From: Lepus europaeus
Lineage: Eukaryota; Chordata; Mammalia; Lagomorpha; Leporidae
Length of the DNA stretch: 64,000 bases
NCBI RefSeq assembly: GCF_033115175.1
Contig: NC_084836.1
Location: 67,108,797-67,172,796, forward strand
Direction of reading: 5' to 3'
Shown: positions 1 through 13,854 of the stretch, in pieces
Layout: each line of letters starts with the position of its first letter
Position numbering within the stretch: position 1 is the stretch's first letter
Notes under the pieces: model-generated
Database searches by the model: none
What the model was told of the DNA's origin: nothing
What the model saw: the letters and a program-made list of their open reading frames with translations, nothing else
Made by a program: the position numbers and the translations under genes

Positions 1-535
1 AATAAACTCATTGGCAAATTCAAGGAATGAGCCTCCCTTAAAAAGCTCCAAGTCTATCCCACAGCCGTTTTGGCCCGGTTGACCCTTCGGGGAGGCAGCG
101 CCGAGCTGGTCAGGCCTTCTCTCATCTGCGTGCAGTGATGGTTCTTCGTGCGAGCACAGGGGTGGTCTCCCCGTTCCCTTGATGAGAAGCACAGACTCCA
201 CGAGAATTTAACGAGCCTGAAACTTTCCTGAACCCCAGCTTTGCTAGGAGATGCTCCTAGGGGATTTGAAGCCCTGGCTGTACTTACTCAGAAGTCTCTC
301 CTTCCCACCGGTCTCAGGACTGCAGTGATCCCAGAGTGAGCCACGTGGAAGAAAAGAGGCAGAAGTGGAACCATGTTTGCTGTTGCGCACTCTCAAAGGA
401 CTGGGAGGAAGAAGCAGGACTACCTCCTTTAGTGTTGTAGTAGATGTCAGGTTATCTTCCGTTTACTCAGTTAGCTACCAAGAAGATTTCTAGGGATTAA
501 GGTAGCAAGGGAAGGGTTAGAAATAAGGTCCTCTT

Positions 536-869
536 GGGGCCGGCATTTCCACATAATGTGAAGGCTGCCACCTGTGACACCAGCATCCCTTGTGGGCTTC
601 GGTTTGTGTCCCGGCTGCTCCACTTCCGATCCAGCTCCCTACTGATGGCCTGGGAAAGCAGCAGAGGATGGCCAGGTGTATGAGCCCCTGCACCCACGTG
701 GGAGACCTGGAAGAAGCTCTGGGCTCCTGGCTTCAGCCTCACGCAGCCCCAGCCATTGCAGCCATTTGGGGAGTGAACTGGTTGATGGAAGACCTCTGTC
801 TCTCCCTCTCTCTGTGAATCTCTGCCTTTCAAATAAATAAATAAATCTTTAAAAAAGAAAGAAAGAAGA
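536..869 (+). repeat. CSINE (lagomorph C repeat)
   Basis: It runs from a GGGGCCGGCATT head to the tail CTGCCTTTCAAATAAATAAA. An 11-bp target-site duplication, AAGGTCCTCTT, flanks it at 525-535 and 870-880. Confidence 0.9.
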
Positions 870-1447
870 AAGGTCCTCTTTCCCCCAGAAGCCCAGGATA
901 TGGGAAGAATAGAACAAAGGAACCACTTTGTCACGACACTGAACTGCCAGGCCACCCCTCCTGTCCTGGTACTGTTCAAAGCCGTTATCTAGGATGGTTT
1001 ATTTTCCCTGCAAAGCCATTGACAGCTCCACAGATCTGTGAGGAGATTGCACACTGCTAGAAAAGGACTCTTCTTACTTTCTGGTTTTCTCAGTCCCCCT
1101 CCTAACACCAAGTTCTCATTTCTTTTTGCTGGTCTGTTGATCAGTCTTTCCTTTCTGTCACCCCAGAATCCTATCTGCCTGAAACCTCAGATTTTGGGGT
1201 GAGATCACCATCAAGCATGGCAAGATCCCCAGGAAAGAACTTCCCTGTCTTGTTTGCAGTACTGTAATAGCCGATTTGTCTCTGTTTGCTTATAATAATT
1301 GGGTAAGCCAGTCATTCCGGTTGGCAGAGAAAGTAAGCACAGCTCTCAGGTGGCAGCAGAGCTGGTTGGGAATAAGCAGGCACTTGAGTCAGGAGTCACT
1401 TCACCTCCCTGAAAGTGATTAGAACATTTGCATGGATTTAAGTGATA

Positions 1448-1450
<3 letters not shown>

Positions 1451-1482
<32 letters not shown>

Positions 1483-1794
1483 ACAGGCAGAGTAGACAGT
1501 GAGAGAAAGAGACAGAGAAAGGTCTTCCTTTTGCCATCGGTTCACCCTCCAATGGCTGCCGCGGCCAGCGCACCGCGCTGATCCGAAGGCAGGAGCCAGG
1601 TGCTTCTCCTGGTCTCCCATGGGGTGCAGGGCCCAAGCACTTGGGCCATCCTCCACTGCACTCCCGGGCCACAGCAGAGAGCTGGCCTGGAAGAGGGGCA
1701 ACTGGGACAGAATCCGATGCCCTGACCGGGACCAGAACCTGGTGTGCCGGCGCCGCAAGGCAGAGGATTAGCCAATTGAGCCACGGCGCCAGCC
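1451..1794 (-). repeat. CSINE, young, reverse orientation
   Basis: It has a long T run (A tail on the minus strand), GACAGGCAGAG, and a GC-rich head ending GGCGCCAGCC. The 12-bp target duplication TAAGTGATACCT lies at 1439-1450 and 1795-1806. Confidence 0.93.
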
Positions 1795-2101
1795 TAAGTG
1801 ATACCTTTTTGTGGGTTTTTTTGTTTTTTGTTTTTTCAGGTCTCTCTAAGTGTTTGCTCAGCAAAGCTGAAGCAGTTCTTACTTCATTTTATAGTTAGGG
1901 AAGCAGATGCCCTGAGAAGATAAAATGATCGGCCAGTGTTCTGCATGATCTTGGGTTCGATTTGTAGTTCAGTGATTTGACCAACAGCTGAGCTTCGTAG
2001 ATGGGTAGAAGTGTATTCACGTGTCTTGTAACTTGAAAGCTATCGATTCAGCCTGAAGGGAATCATGCGGTTGAACCCTGTTCACTTCTCTTCTATAACA
2101 G

Positions 2102-2239
2102 GCTTCAGCTGGACCCCTTGACATGTCTCTGCCTTCCACGCCAGACATAAAAATCAAAGAAGAGGAGCCAGTGGAGGTGGACTCCTCCCCTCCTGACAGC
2201 CCTGCCTCGAGCCCCTGTTCCCCGGCACAAAAGGAGAAG
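2102..2239 (+). CDS. ATF7: ATF7 coding exon (acidic/Ser-Pro segment)
   Basis: The exon has 46 codons, phase 0 to phase 0. The acceptor is TTCTATAACAG and the donor AAG|GTAAAA. It begins A-S-A-G-P-L-D-M-S and ends S-P-A-Q-K-E-K, where human has SPPLKEK. Confidence 0.95.
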
Positions 2240-5200
2240 GTAAAATTCTCTACCAAGAGTCACCCCTAATGTTGATAGATCAGGCTTTGATTCATGTAAG
2301 TTATGTAAGTAGCATGTGATATAGAAGGATTGATTGTATTTAAAGGAATGTTAATTGTTTAATTTATATGTTAAACCTAGTCTCCATTCAGAAATTCCAC
2401 TTCTACAAAAAGCCTATAGGTATATGGAAGAGAAATGTATGCCTGTGTCTACCCAAAAGTATGTAAGAGGGGTAGGCATTGAGGGTGCAGCAAGTTAAGC
2501 CATTGCTTGGGACGTGCACATCCCTTACCCAAGCCCAGCTTGAGTCCCAGCTCCTCCATCTCAGATCTGTCTTCCTTCTGAAGCACCTAGGAAGGCAACA
2601 GGTAATGGCCCAGGTACTCGGGCCCCTGCCGCTCACATAGGAGACTTGATGGGTTTCCCAGCTCCTGGCTTCAGCCTGGACCAACCACAGATGTTGTGGC
2701 CATTTGGGGAGTGAACCAACAAATGGAAGATCTCTGTCCCTCTCCCCTTCTCAAGATCTCTGTCCCTCTCCCCTTCTCACTTTGCCTTTCAAATAAATTA
2801 ATAAGTAAATCTTTTTTAAAAAAATTACATAAAGATGTTGTGGCATAGTGGGTAAAGCTGCTGCCTGTGCTGCTGGCATCCCGTATGGGCACTGGTTCAA
2901 GTCCCAGCTGCTCCACTTCCTATCTGGCTCCCCCTGCTGGTATACCAAGGAAAGCAGCAGAGGATGGCCAAGTACTTGGGCCCTGGCCACCCAAGAGCCA
3001 CGCCTGACTCTGGCCTGGCCCAGCCTGGCTGTTGTGGCCATTTGGGAACTGAACTAGCAGATGGAAGATTTCTCTCTGTCTCTCCCTCTTTCTCTTATTT
3101 ATTTCTCAAATAAATAAATTTTTTTAAGTACATAAAAATATTCTTAGCAATTATATTCATAATAACAACAACAACAACAAAAAACTGGAATCATTCCAAA
3201 TGGCCATCAACAAAAGAATGAGTAACTAAATTGTGGGCTATTTCTTCTTTTCTTTTTTTTTTTTTTTTTTGACAGGCAGAGTGGACAGTGAGAGAGAGAG
3301 ACAGACAGAAAGATCTTCCTTTTGCCGTTGGTTCACCCTCCAATGGCCGCTGCGGTTGGCGCGCTGCGGCCGGTGCACCGCGCTGATCTGATGGCAGGAG
3401 CCAGGTGCTTTATCCTGGTCTCCCATAGGGTGCAGGGCCCAGGCACTTGGGCCATCCTCCACTGCACCCCCTGGCCACAGCAGAGAGCTGGCCTGGAAGA
3501 GGGGCAACCGGGACAGGATCGGTGCCCCGACCAGGACTAGAACCCGGTGTGCCGGCGCCGCAAGGCGGAGGATTAGCCTAGTGAGCCGCGGCACCGGCTA
3601 TTGTGGGCTATTTCTAAAATGGAATACTACATGGCATTAGGGTGAAGTGATGGTTATTGAGAACCGCAGGTGAACCTCACTAACCTAGTATTAAACACAA
3701 CAGAAGTCAGATGTGAGCAGACGTTCGTGCAGCACTTAAGATGCCCACATCCCATATTGCAGGCCCTGGTTTCCAGCTTCCTGTGAATGTGCTCCCTGGG
3801 AGGCAGCAGGTGACGGCTCTTGTCCCTGGTACTTGGGTTGTGGCAGACCTGGAATGAGTTCCAGGCTCCTAGCTTTGGTCTGGCCTAGAGCCAGCTATCA
3901 CAGACATTGGAAAGTGAACCAATAGATGAAAGATCTCTCTTTGTCTCTCTTTCTCTGCCTTTCAAAATAAAATTAAAAAAAAAAAAAGACAAAAGTACAT
4001 ACTGTATGATTGCATTTACCTGAGGTTCATGAAGAGGCAAAACTATCTGATGATGATAAAACTCAGAACAGTGTCTACTTCCTATGAGGGAAAGGTGTGG
4101 ATTAGGAAGGGATACAGAACCTTCTGGGGTACTGGAAATGGTCTCCATCCTAATTTTACATATATAAATAGTAACTTTGTTATAATGACTTCAGACTAAT
4201 ACACTTTATGTGTTATACTTCAGTTAGGTAAGTAAGAAAAACTACACAATTCATAAATTTGACAGTAAACAGTTTAGAAAAAAAGTCTTCCCAGAGGGAA
4301 GCATCTTAAAGGGAGTATCTACTATGATTCTGATTTTTTTTTAAAGATTTATTTATTTATTTGAAAGTCAGAGTTACACAGAGAGAGAGAGGGGTCTTCC
4401 ATCTGATGGTTCACTCCCCAACTGGCCACAGTGACCAGAGCTACGCCAATCCAAAAGCTAGGAGCCAGAAGCTTCTTCCAGGTTTCCCACGCAGGTGCAG
4501 GGGCTCAAGGATTTGGGCCATCTTGTACTGTTTTCCCAGGCCATAGCAGGGAGGTAGATCAGAAGTGGAGCAGCTGTGTTTGGAATCAGTGCCCATATGG
4601 GATGCCAGCACTTCAGGCCAGGGCGTTAACCCACTGTACCACGGTGCCAGCCCCCTAAATTTTATTTAAAGTTTTATTTGTTTGAAAGGAAGTATGACAG
4701 AGAGAGAGAATCTTCCATCTGCTAGTTCACTCCTCAAAAGGCCAGAGCTGGTTCAGGGGGAAGCCAGGACCTAGGAACTCCATCCTGGTTCCCTTTATGG
4801 GTGGCAGGGGCCCAAGCACTTGAGCCATCTTCTGCTGCTTTCCCAGGCGCATTAGCAGGGAGCTTTATCAGAAGCAGGAAAGCTGGGACTTGAACCCACA
4901 TTCCAAAATGGGATGCCAGCATCACAAGTGCAACGTTTCCTGCTGTGCCACATCACCAGCCTCCTATTATTTTTTTTTTTCTATTTTAGGTTTATTTTAT
5001 TTATTTGAAAGGCAGAGATACAAAGAGGGAGGGAAAAAGAGAAATCTTCCATTCACTGGTATACTCCCAAAATGGCCACAAGTGGCTGGGCCAGGCTGAA
5101 GCCAGGAGATTTATCCTAGTCTCCCACATGGGCACAGGGGCCCAAGGACTTCGGCCATCTTCTGCTGCTTTCCCAGACACATTAGCAGGGAGCTGGGTCA

Positions 5201-8200
5201 AAAAAGGAGCAGCCTGAACTCAGACAAGCACCAATATGGGCAGCTTATCTGCTACACCACAGGGCTGGCCCTCTTTCCCTCCCCCATTGTTATTCTTAAA
5301 GGAAACCTTTTATGAAGTATTTTCTTATAAATTTATTACAGTATACATACAGAAAAGTACATAAATTCCAAGTATACAGCTCTGAATTTTCACCTGTAGC
5401 ATACGTAAGCAGCATCTAGATTAGAAATGTATTATCAAAACCCTGGGAGCCCCCTCACACCTCCTCCCAGTCTCTACAGTGGTTATTAATTTAACATCCA
5501 CTGCAAATACAGCATATGTACCTCATCTTAGTTCCTCCGGTTTGACGTGGTAATTTCTCAAAACTACCTCCTCTGTAAACATTACAAGCCCACCTCATCC
5601 CCATTTCATCCGCAACCAAGTCCTGGAGATTGTACATGCTTCAAGGCAGCTCTGGCCACTGGTGGACTGCGAGCCTCATGGTTTAACAGGGAGAGGCAGT
5701 CTGTTTTATTACAATATGATCATTGTTCATGTTCCCATAGCCCTTTTCCAAGAGGCCTATAGGAGATACTGGGTTGCCTTATCACCACTGTACCTGCCTG
5801 CCTTTTCCTACTAGATGTCAGAGGATATTTCACCATCAAGTTTAGAATGAGGGTATGTGGATTGTGAAAAATTATAATAATCCCTGAATTTATTTGGTAT
5901 CATACTGCTTCTCCCAAAGATTTCAGAACTGTCATCTCACTTGTATAGTGATGGCCTGAAAGGGAGATGACTAGGAGATGGTAACTCAGCATTCCTGCTC
6001 AGTGGGTGAGTGACATGTAGGTCTGTGGTCATGATGGAATCAGGACATGATGTATGTAAGTGGCTGTAATGCTCTTCCCATAACTTTGTACTAGATTTTG
6101 CAGCCATGTATTTTCCTTTAAGCAGCCCTTAGAGCATTTTGTGATCTGTTGATCTCTTCTTCCCAGGAGGTTGCCCCAAAACCTGTTGTGATCTCTACCC
6201 CCACACCCACCATCGTGCGTCCTGGCTCCCTGCCTCTCCACTTGGGCTATGATCCACTTCATCCAACCCTTCCCTCCCCAACCTCCGTCATCACGCAGGC
6301 TCCACCATCCAACAGGCAAATGGGGTAAGTAAAGCTCAGGGAGGAACAGCGAAGCCTGAATCTTTGTATTTTGTAAAAGGATTTGATAAAACAGGGACTG
6401 TTTTTAAATACCCAGGGAAGACAAGTCACTGAGATTGTCCCTCAAAATAAATTTTTTTCTCCATTAACAAAATCTCTTTTACCTTTTTAGTACATAAGCG
6501 AATATTTATTTGAGGGTAATCCTTCCTTAATTTGAGGGGTTAGTACTTCTTCAATCTAAGAAAAATCCTTACAACTCTAGGAAGCTCATCACAATAGTAG
6601 AGGCCACACAGAGAAGTGTAATTAGTTCTTGGCCTTGCTCTCTTAGAGGTTTACTGGGCACCAAGGAGTGAGGGGCCTTCTTTAATCCAGTGTCTCCTTC
6701 AGTCTGTTAGCGTTCGTGGTCTTTACTGCGTCTAATTTCCTCTGTGTGTCTTCACTCCCGGCCTGACCCGTCACATTTCCTGATGGGATGACTTGAAATG
6801 TTCTCCCCAGTTACCTATGGGTCGAGAAATTGTTGTCAGGATTCAGCTTCTTGGAGCTTATGTATCTCTGGACCCACTAGGAAAATTAAAAAAGGACAGC
6901 CTCTTTTTTGGGCAGGGTAGAGCAAAGCATGGGAGGAACAGAAGGAAATGGGAGCATCATGTGTCCTAAGTCAGCTCTGCAAAATGACAGCTGTGGTTCA
7001 ACAGAGTTATACATGGCAATGGTAGAGGTGTCTGTGTAGTTGTTCTAAACCATTAATACTTAGGATTAGTTCCTACCATCTGAGCTTGCTTAATTGGCAA
7101 GGTATAAAGATTTTCCCGTTTCGCTTTCCATCTGTAAGGTAACTTAAGTGACATCCTTTGCTTTTCCCGCATTCATGAGGGTATCAAGTGGTGCCCTCTG
7201 CTTTCCCTAGCTAGATAAGACTGAACAATGTGCTGTAATTATAGGAGCAGCATCTATAGGCCAAAGGTCTGTACGGCGAGTGTTTCACTTCGTGTGTTCT
7301 CCAGGTCTCCCACGGGCTCCCTCCCTCTCGTCATGCACCTTGCTAATGGACAGACCATGCCAGTGCTGCCAGGGCCTCCGGTGCAGATGCCTTCTGTCAT
7401 ATCGGTGAGCTGTGCAGTCGGGGCAGCCAGCCCTACCGACACACTAGTCCCTCCCTTCCACCTGAATGGCCGAAAGCACACACGAGCCCCAGGGAAATGT
7501 GAGCTCTGCTCTGTATTAGCCAAGCGTGGCAGCCTGCCCAGACTCCACTAACCTCTGCCAGTCCAGCACTGTGGAACACTAGACAAAGACTCATCTGGAC
7601 AATTGGCTCCTGTCTAGGAATTGATTTGGCCAGCCTGCTGATTGGTTCATTTCGCTTGGCACATAGTACCTCCTAAATTGCCTACCACTGTCCTCAAGGT
7701 ACAGCCCCAGCCTTTTGCACAGACATTGATTGTCCCAGCACTGAAGGATCGGATTCCCTACCCTGTGGTGCTCCGTGGGGGAAGGTGTTTCCCAAGCTGT
7801 CCCTGCATGCCCTACAGGCAGATTGCACAAAACAGACCCTGACATGCCAAGTTCAAAAGCACTTCATTTGAGGAAAACTGTTGCCCACCAATAGTAATAT
7901 GTCCCCTTCTGGGTTTTCCAACCTTCTCTTGATCCAGCTGGCCAGACCTATGTCCATGGTGCCCAACATTCCTGGTATCCCTGGCCCACCAGTTACCAGC
8001 AGTGGTTCCATTTCTCCCTCTGGCCACCCTATGCCATCGGAAGCCAAGATGGTGAGTGCCTCCCAGCCTGCATGATGTTTCCCTCCCTGAAAGAAGCAGT
8101 GTCAGCCGAGTTGTCTCAAGTGAGCTGAACTCAGGAAGCTTCTGGGGCTGTTGGTCTGGAAAAGAAAAGGCCCTGATTCATGACTCCCGTCTCCTCTCCC

Positions 8201-11200
8201 CACCTTCAGATCCTGGCATGTAGACTGTGGCAGTGAAAAGAGGCAGCACAGATTGTTTGGAATGGAACACTTGCCGTTTTAGTTCCAGGCTGACAGATGG
8301 AGGGTGGGTGAGTGGGCAGGGGAGCTGGCCAAGAGGTGAATAGCTGTGTAGCCAGCAGCTGGCCACGTTCCAGGAGAGGGCTGTCATCTGGACTCTAGGC
8401 TTCAGCAGCCCCCACCCCCCAGCTGGGCCCAGGATGACAGCCAGGGAGCAGAGCAGACATTTTAGGGGTCCAGGTGCATGTTTCTCTCCCCCTGACGTTT
8501 TCTTTTAATCCCTCTGTTAAGGGAAAATTGGAATGGAAATCTTAGCTATGTGTAAGGTCAGTAATAAAGTCTGAGCCCACCCGTCTCCTCCTTGATAGAA
8601 CCTCACCCTTAACAAATGATTTTTTTTCTTATCTTTTCCCGAAGAGGCTAAAAGCCACCCTAACCCACCAGGTGTCCTCCATCAATGGTGGCTGCGGAAT
8701 GGTGGTGAGCACTGCCAGCACCATGGTGACAGCCCGTCCAGAGCAGAGCCAGATCCTCATCCAGCACCCTGATGCCCCATCCCCTGCCCAGCCACAGGTC
8801 AGTGGGGCCCTTGGCTAGGGGGACCGGCCGCGTCGCCAGCTGTGCTCCTTGTTATGTCAGAGCATGGATTTCAGCTTTCTGAGCCTCTTCCTGCGGCTCC
8901 TGTTGACAGTTTGGCTGGAGCAGAGCGCGCAGTCTTTATCTGCCCTTGTGTCAGACTTCCATGCAAACAGACTGAATAATGTAGAACTCCTGCAGGGAGG
9001 TCTCAGTTTTGGTTTTTTCCACGTGTGAATGATGGTTTAATATATCTGCAGAATCCTCTAGAATGCGACAGAACTTTGCTTCAGGCCATATTGTCTGCTA
9101 AATAAAGAAGACTCCCCTGGTCTCTTTCCAATCCATGAAATCTTACCCAAAAAAACCTTACCTTATTCAACTTACAACAAAACCAGATAATAACTATTTA
9201 TTAATATAATGTGATATTATGGCATTTTAAGATGGCTCAGTTAAAAAAAAAAAAAAAGGTGGGGGGGATTGGTGTTGTGGCATAGCAGATAGCACTGGTT
9301 TGTGTCCCAGCTTCTCCACTTCCAATCCAGCTCTGCTAACGGCCTGGGAAAAGCAGCAGAAGATGGCCCAAGTGTTAGGACCCCACCACCCATGTGGGAG
9401 ACGCGGGTAAAGCTCCTGGCTCCTGGCTTCTGGCTTCGGCCTGGCTCAGCCCTGGCCACTGTAGCCATCTGGGGAGTGAACCAGCAAATGGAAGATGTCT
9501 CTCACTCTGTCTCTCCCTCTCTAACTCTGACTTTCAAATAAATAAACCTTAAAAAAAAAAAAAAAAAACGCACACCCAAAAAATACCTTCTCCATTACCA
9601 ATTCAGTCTCTTTTTATCACAGATAAATTAAAATGCTATAAAAGCAAGAGGGGTCCCTTTTAGTTGGCCAATTCTGTTCTCAAGGAAATCTCAGTTTTAA
9701 CAAGATTCTCTGGAAACAAACTAGTCTTTAGTTTTCATATTGTCTGCACTGGACAGGTGACAGTGACCTGAGATTGGTTTCCCGAGTTATATTCCTTGCC
9801 CAGCCTCTCTTATCCTGATGTCCCCACCTGCTTATCCGTCTCCACCACATGTCTAAACATTTCATTGCCATATGCTACCTTAAAGCTTGGCCAACGACAC
9901 AGGCTTTCACTGGAGGCTTCTTGTTGGAAGCCGAGCCTGCTCCCTGTCCTGCAGCCCCCACGGAAGCCAGTCCTGGAGGAGGTGAAGCGCCCTGCCCAGG
10001 TTGTGCTGCCTTCTCCCTCGGGGGAAAGGATGCAGCTTCCTCTTCAACAGCCAGTGACTTCGCTTCCCTCCCAAGCTCCCATTCTCTGCGAAACTGCCTG
10101 TGAGAGGACAGGCACCTCCCGCCTCCGTTCTCCCGTCCTCGTCCTAGAGGATCCAGAGAGGCAGCTGGAACTCTCAGCACTTACTGTGCGTTTGTGGAAG
10201 GAAGTGTCTGCCCTTAGTACCCAGCGCCTCTAGTTCATTCAATTCAAATTTAAAATTTCCTCTCCTTTTTCTTTCTCTTTTGGGAGAGATAATATTAGGA
10301 CACTAAATCATCCTTTCATCGTCTATATTAGTGGAGAATATAATACCATAGGATCTGGAGTGGAGTATAAGGCTTTATTTATTTTTTTTTAAATGAACTC
10401 ATGCTTATTTTCATGGAACTGACATGAGCTCTGCTGTCTGGTAGAAACTAATATAGATCTCCTTAATAGAACAAACACAAAAAATGTCTCTTTGCCTTAA
10501 TTTTATACTATGTAGTTTCTTTCTGCAGATGGTTGACCTGTCTGTATTTCGTTTAATTATGGCCACTCTCACAAAATTGGTCTGCCTGCACTAAATGGAT
10601 GCCAGCTGGCGGAAAGGGAGGGTGACCCAAAAGTCCATTAGTGACGGGGGACTTCAGCCTGAAGACAGTCCTATATCACCAGTCCGACTGACATTTTTTC
10701 TTTATCTCTGTTTATTTAAAAGTTGGAGTTACAGAGAGGTAGAGACAGAGAGAGAAAGAGAAGGGGAGAAAGAGAGAAAGAAAGAGAGAGAAATATTCCA
10801 TCACTGGTTCACTCCCCAAATGGTTGCAGTGGCTGGAGCTGGGTTTGTCTGAAGGCAGAAGCCAGGAGCTTCATGCAGGTCTCTCACATATCTGTGGGGC
10901 CCAAGCACTTGGGCCGTCCTCTGCTGCTTTCCCAGGCACATTAGCAGGGCAATGGATTGGAAGTAGAGCAGCTGGAACTCGAACCAGTGCCCACATGAGA
11001 TGCTGGCGTCACAGGCAGTGCCTTAACCCGCTACGCCACAATGCTAGCCCCATTTTTTTTCTCTTTTTATGATCAAGTAAACAAAGGCTGGGAGGGCTGC
11101 TGAAGATGATTAATAACTGATTGTAAATAAAAAGAAGATGCTAATCTGTATCTGCCCGTAGCAGCCTGTGCCTCACTCTAGTGAAATGAATAGAAACGTT

Positions 11201-13803
11201 TGCTGAAAGCTGTGACAGCACGTCATTGTATATATTGCTTCTCTCTTTTTTTTTTTTTTTTTTTTTGACAGGCAGAGTGGACAGTGAGAGAGAGAGACAG
11301 AGAGAAAGGTCTTCCTTTGCCGTTGGTTCACCCTCAAATGGCCGCCACCGCCGGCGCACTGCAGCCGGCACACCGCGCTGATCTGAAGGCAGGAGCCAGG
11401 TGCTTCTCCTGGTCTCCCATGGGGTGCAGGGCCCAAGGACTTGGGCCATCCTCCACTGCACTCCCAGGCCACGGCAGAGACTGGCCTGGAAGAGGGGCAA
11501 CCGGGACAGAATCCGGTGCCCCGACTGGGACTAGAACCCGGTGTGCCAGCACTGCAAGGCGGAGGATTAGCCTAGTGAGCCATGGCGCCGGCCTGTACAT
11601 ATTGCTTCTCTCAGTGACTCTCAAACTGTTTTGTTTCTGTTTCACATAAGCTCCCCGACTCCTCCTGATTCTTGTTTCCCTGCTGATAGAAGCAGAAAGT
11701 GATCCTAGGTTCATTTTGTCTGTCCCAGAACTGAGCTGTGGTTTGGGAGTGGTATGGGAGTGAAAAGGCTGCAGGGAACCGAGGGCAGAGCGAGGGACCA
11801 CTTCCAAAGAGAAGCCACAGGAAGCAGTGCTGGTTACCACAGATGGCACATTCCTTCCCCATATCTTTCCCCAGTGGTACTCAGCTGCCTGATGTCAGGT
11901 TCGATGTGGAAAGGATTAATATTCCCATCAAGTAACTCGTCTTCCTTTCTGGGCTACAGGTCTCACCAGCCCAGCCCACACCTAGTACCGGAGGCCGACG
12001 GCGGCGCACGGTGGATGAAGACCCAGATGAGCGGCGGCAGCGCTTTCTGGAACGCAACCGGGCCGCAGCCTCCCGCTGCCGCCAAAAGCGAAAGCTGTGG
12101 GTGTCCTCCCTGGAGAAGAAGGCGGAGGAGCTCACTTCCCAGAACATTCAGCTGAGTGTGAGTGGGTCCCGGATGACCACTGTGATTGCCGAATCCAAGA
12201 AGGAGCAAGTGGGACGGTGCATGCAAGAGGAGATAATTCTTCTGTCATCAGAATAGCTCCAGGAGTCGAGCCAGAGATGTAGAGAATCTCGACTGTCAGA
12301 GTGGAAATCTCTTCCCCAGGGCTTATGAAAGACACCACGCACCCTCAGATCTGACCCTAGGATGAGTCGTCCGTACATGGCTCAGTACCCAGGGTGCTCC
12401 TTTAAATCATCAGTGGAATCTGGTTGGGGTCTGTGGTTACTCAATGGAAAACATTTGACCACAGAAAATGCAACCTAATGAAAGAAAGAGGCAGAAAACC
12501 TCCATGAGCACAAATAGTGCAGGTTTTGTTTTGTTTTGTTTTGTTTTTTTACAGGCAGAGTGGACAGTGAGAGAGAGAGAAACAGAGAGAAAGGTCTTCC
12601 TTTGCCATTGGTTCACCCTCAAATGGACACCGTGGCCGGCATGCTGCGGCCAGCGCACCGCGCTGATCCGATGGCAGGAGCCAGGTGCTTCTCCTGGTCT
12701 CCCATGCGGGTGCAGGGCCCAAACACTTGGGCCATCCTCCACTGCACTCCCGGGTCATAGCAGAGAGCTGACCTGGAAGAGGGGCAACCGGGACAGAATC
12801 CGGTGCCCCAACTGGGACTAGAACCCGGTATGCTGGCGCCGCAAGGCGGAGGATTAGCCTATTGAGCCGCGGCGCCAGACAAATAGTGCAGTTTTAATCC
12901 AGACATTCTCTTAAATACTTTTCCTTCTGCTTATTCATTAAAATATTTAATTACAAAGATAACTAATGAATACATGTCTATTTTACATACATATCTAAGT
13001 ATATACATGTGTACTCGCAGAAGTGTACAGAATAAAAACAGAGTCCTGGCCGGCGCCGCGGCTCACTAGGCTAATCCTCCGCCTTGCGGCGCCGGCACAC
13101 CGGGTTCTAGTCCCGGTCGGGGCACCGATCCTGTCCCTTTGCCCCTCTTCCAGGCCAGCTCTCTGCTGTGGCCAGGGAGTGCAGTGGAGGATGGCCCAAG
13201 TCCTTGGTCCCTGCACCCCATGGGAGACCAGGAGAAGCACCTGGCTCCTGCCATCGGATCAGCACGGTGCACCGGCCGCAGCGCGTGTACCGCGGCGGCC
13301 ATTGGAGGGTGAACCAACGGCAAAAGGAAGACCTTTCTCTCTGTCTCTCTCTCACTGTCCACTCTGCCTGTCAAAAAAAAAAAAAAAAAAAAAAAAACAG
13401 AGTCCTTTTTTCTCTCTTTCTCTTCCTGGAAAATAGATTTGGTACATGTTCTCAGACTATTTGTATTTCTGAATTTTTTTTCATTTATAGTTTTTATGTA
13501 GGAGTTGGAGAGGCTGTGTGTCTTTTTCTTTTTTTAAAAGATTTACTGGGCCAGTGCTGTGGCGGGTAAAGCCGCCACCTGCAGTGCCAGAATCCCATAT
13601 GGGCGCCAATTCAAGTCCTGGCTGTACCTCTTCTGATCCAGCTCTCTGCTGTGGCCTGGGAAAGCAATAGAAGGTGGCCCAACTGCTGCTTGGGCCCCTA
13701 TACCCACGTAGGAGACCTGGAAGAAGCTCCAGGTCTTGGATTCAGATCAGCCCAGTTTTGGCCATTGTGGCCATCTGGGGAGTGAAGCATCAGATGGAGG
13801 ACC

Positions 13804-13854
<51 letters not shown>

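Larger units (their letters stand above)
1..2101. other. ATF7: ATF7 intron (5' part of window)
   Basis: Intronic sequence upstream of the first recognisable ATF7 coding exon. It holds two CSINE copies (listed separately) and a weak MIR-like remnant around 1870-1990. I see no coding exon here. The exons for the ATF7 N-terminal zinc finger and transactivation segment must lie left of the window. Confidence 0.7.
8798..11959. other. ATF7 intron with three CSINEs
   Basis: The repeats are listed separately. The open frame of 145 codons at 9796-10233 has no splice-site support or recognisable homology and is treated as chance. The remainder is unremarkable. Confidence 0.6.

Noticed and set aside
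1451-1794. tRNA gene candidates in the C repeats
   Set aside because: The C repeat heads are tRNA-derived but lack a foldable intact tRNA; they are SINEs.
7228-7551. 107-codon frame extending an ATF7 exon
   Set aside because: Only 7305-7404 is exon; the extension passes a good GTGAGC donor and ends in unrelated text.
9796-10233. 145-codon + frame in an ATF7 intron
   Set aside because: No recognisable family and no convincing splice sites at matching phase; treated as chance.
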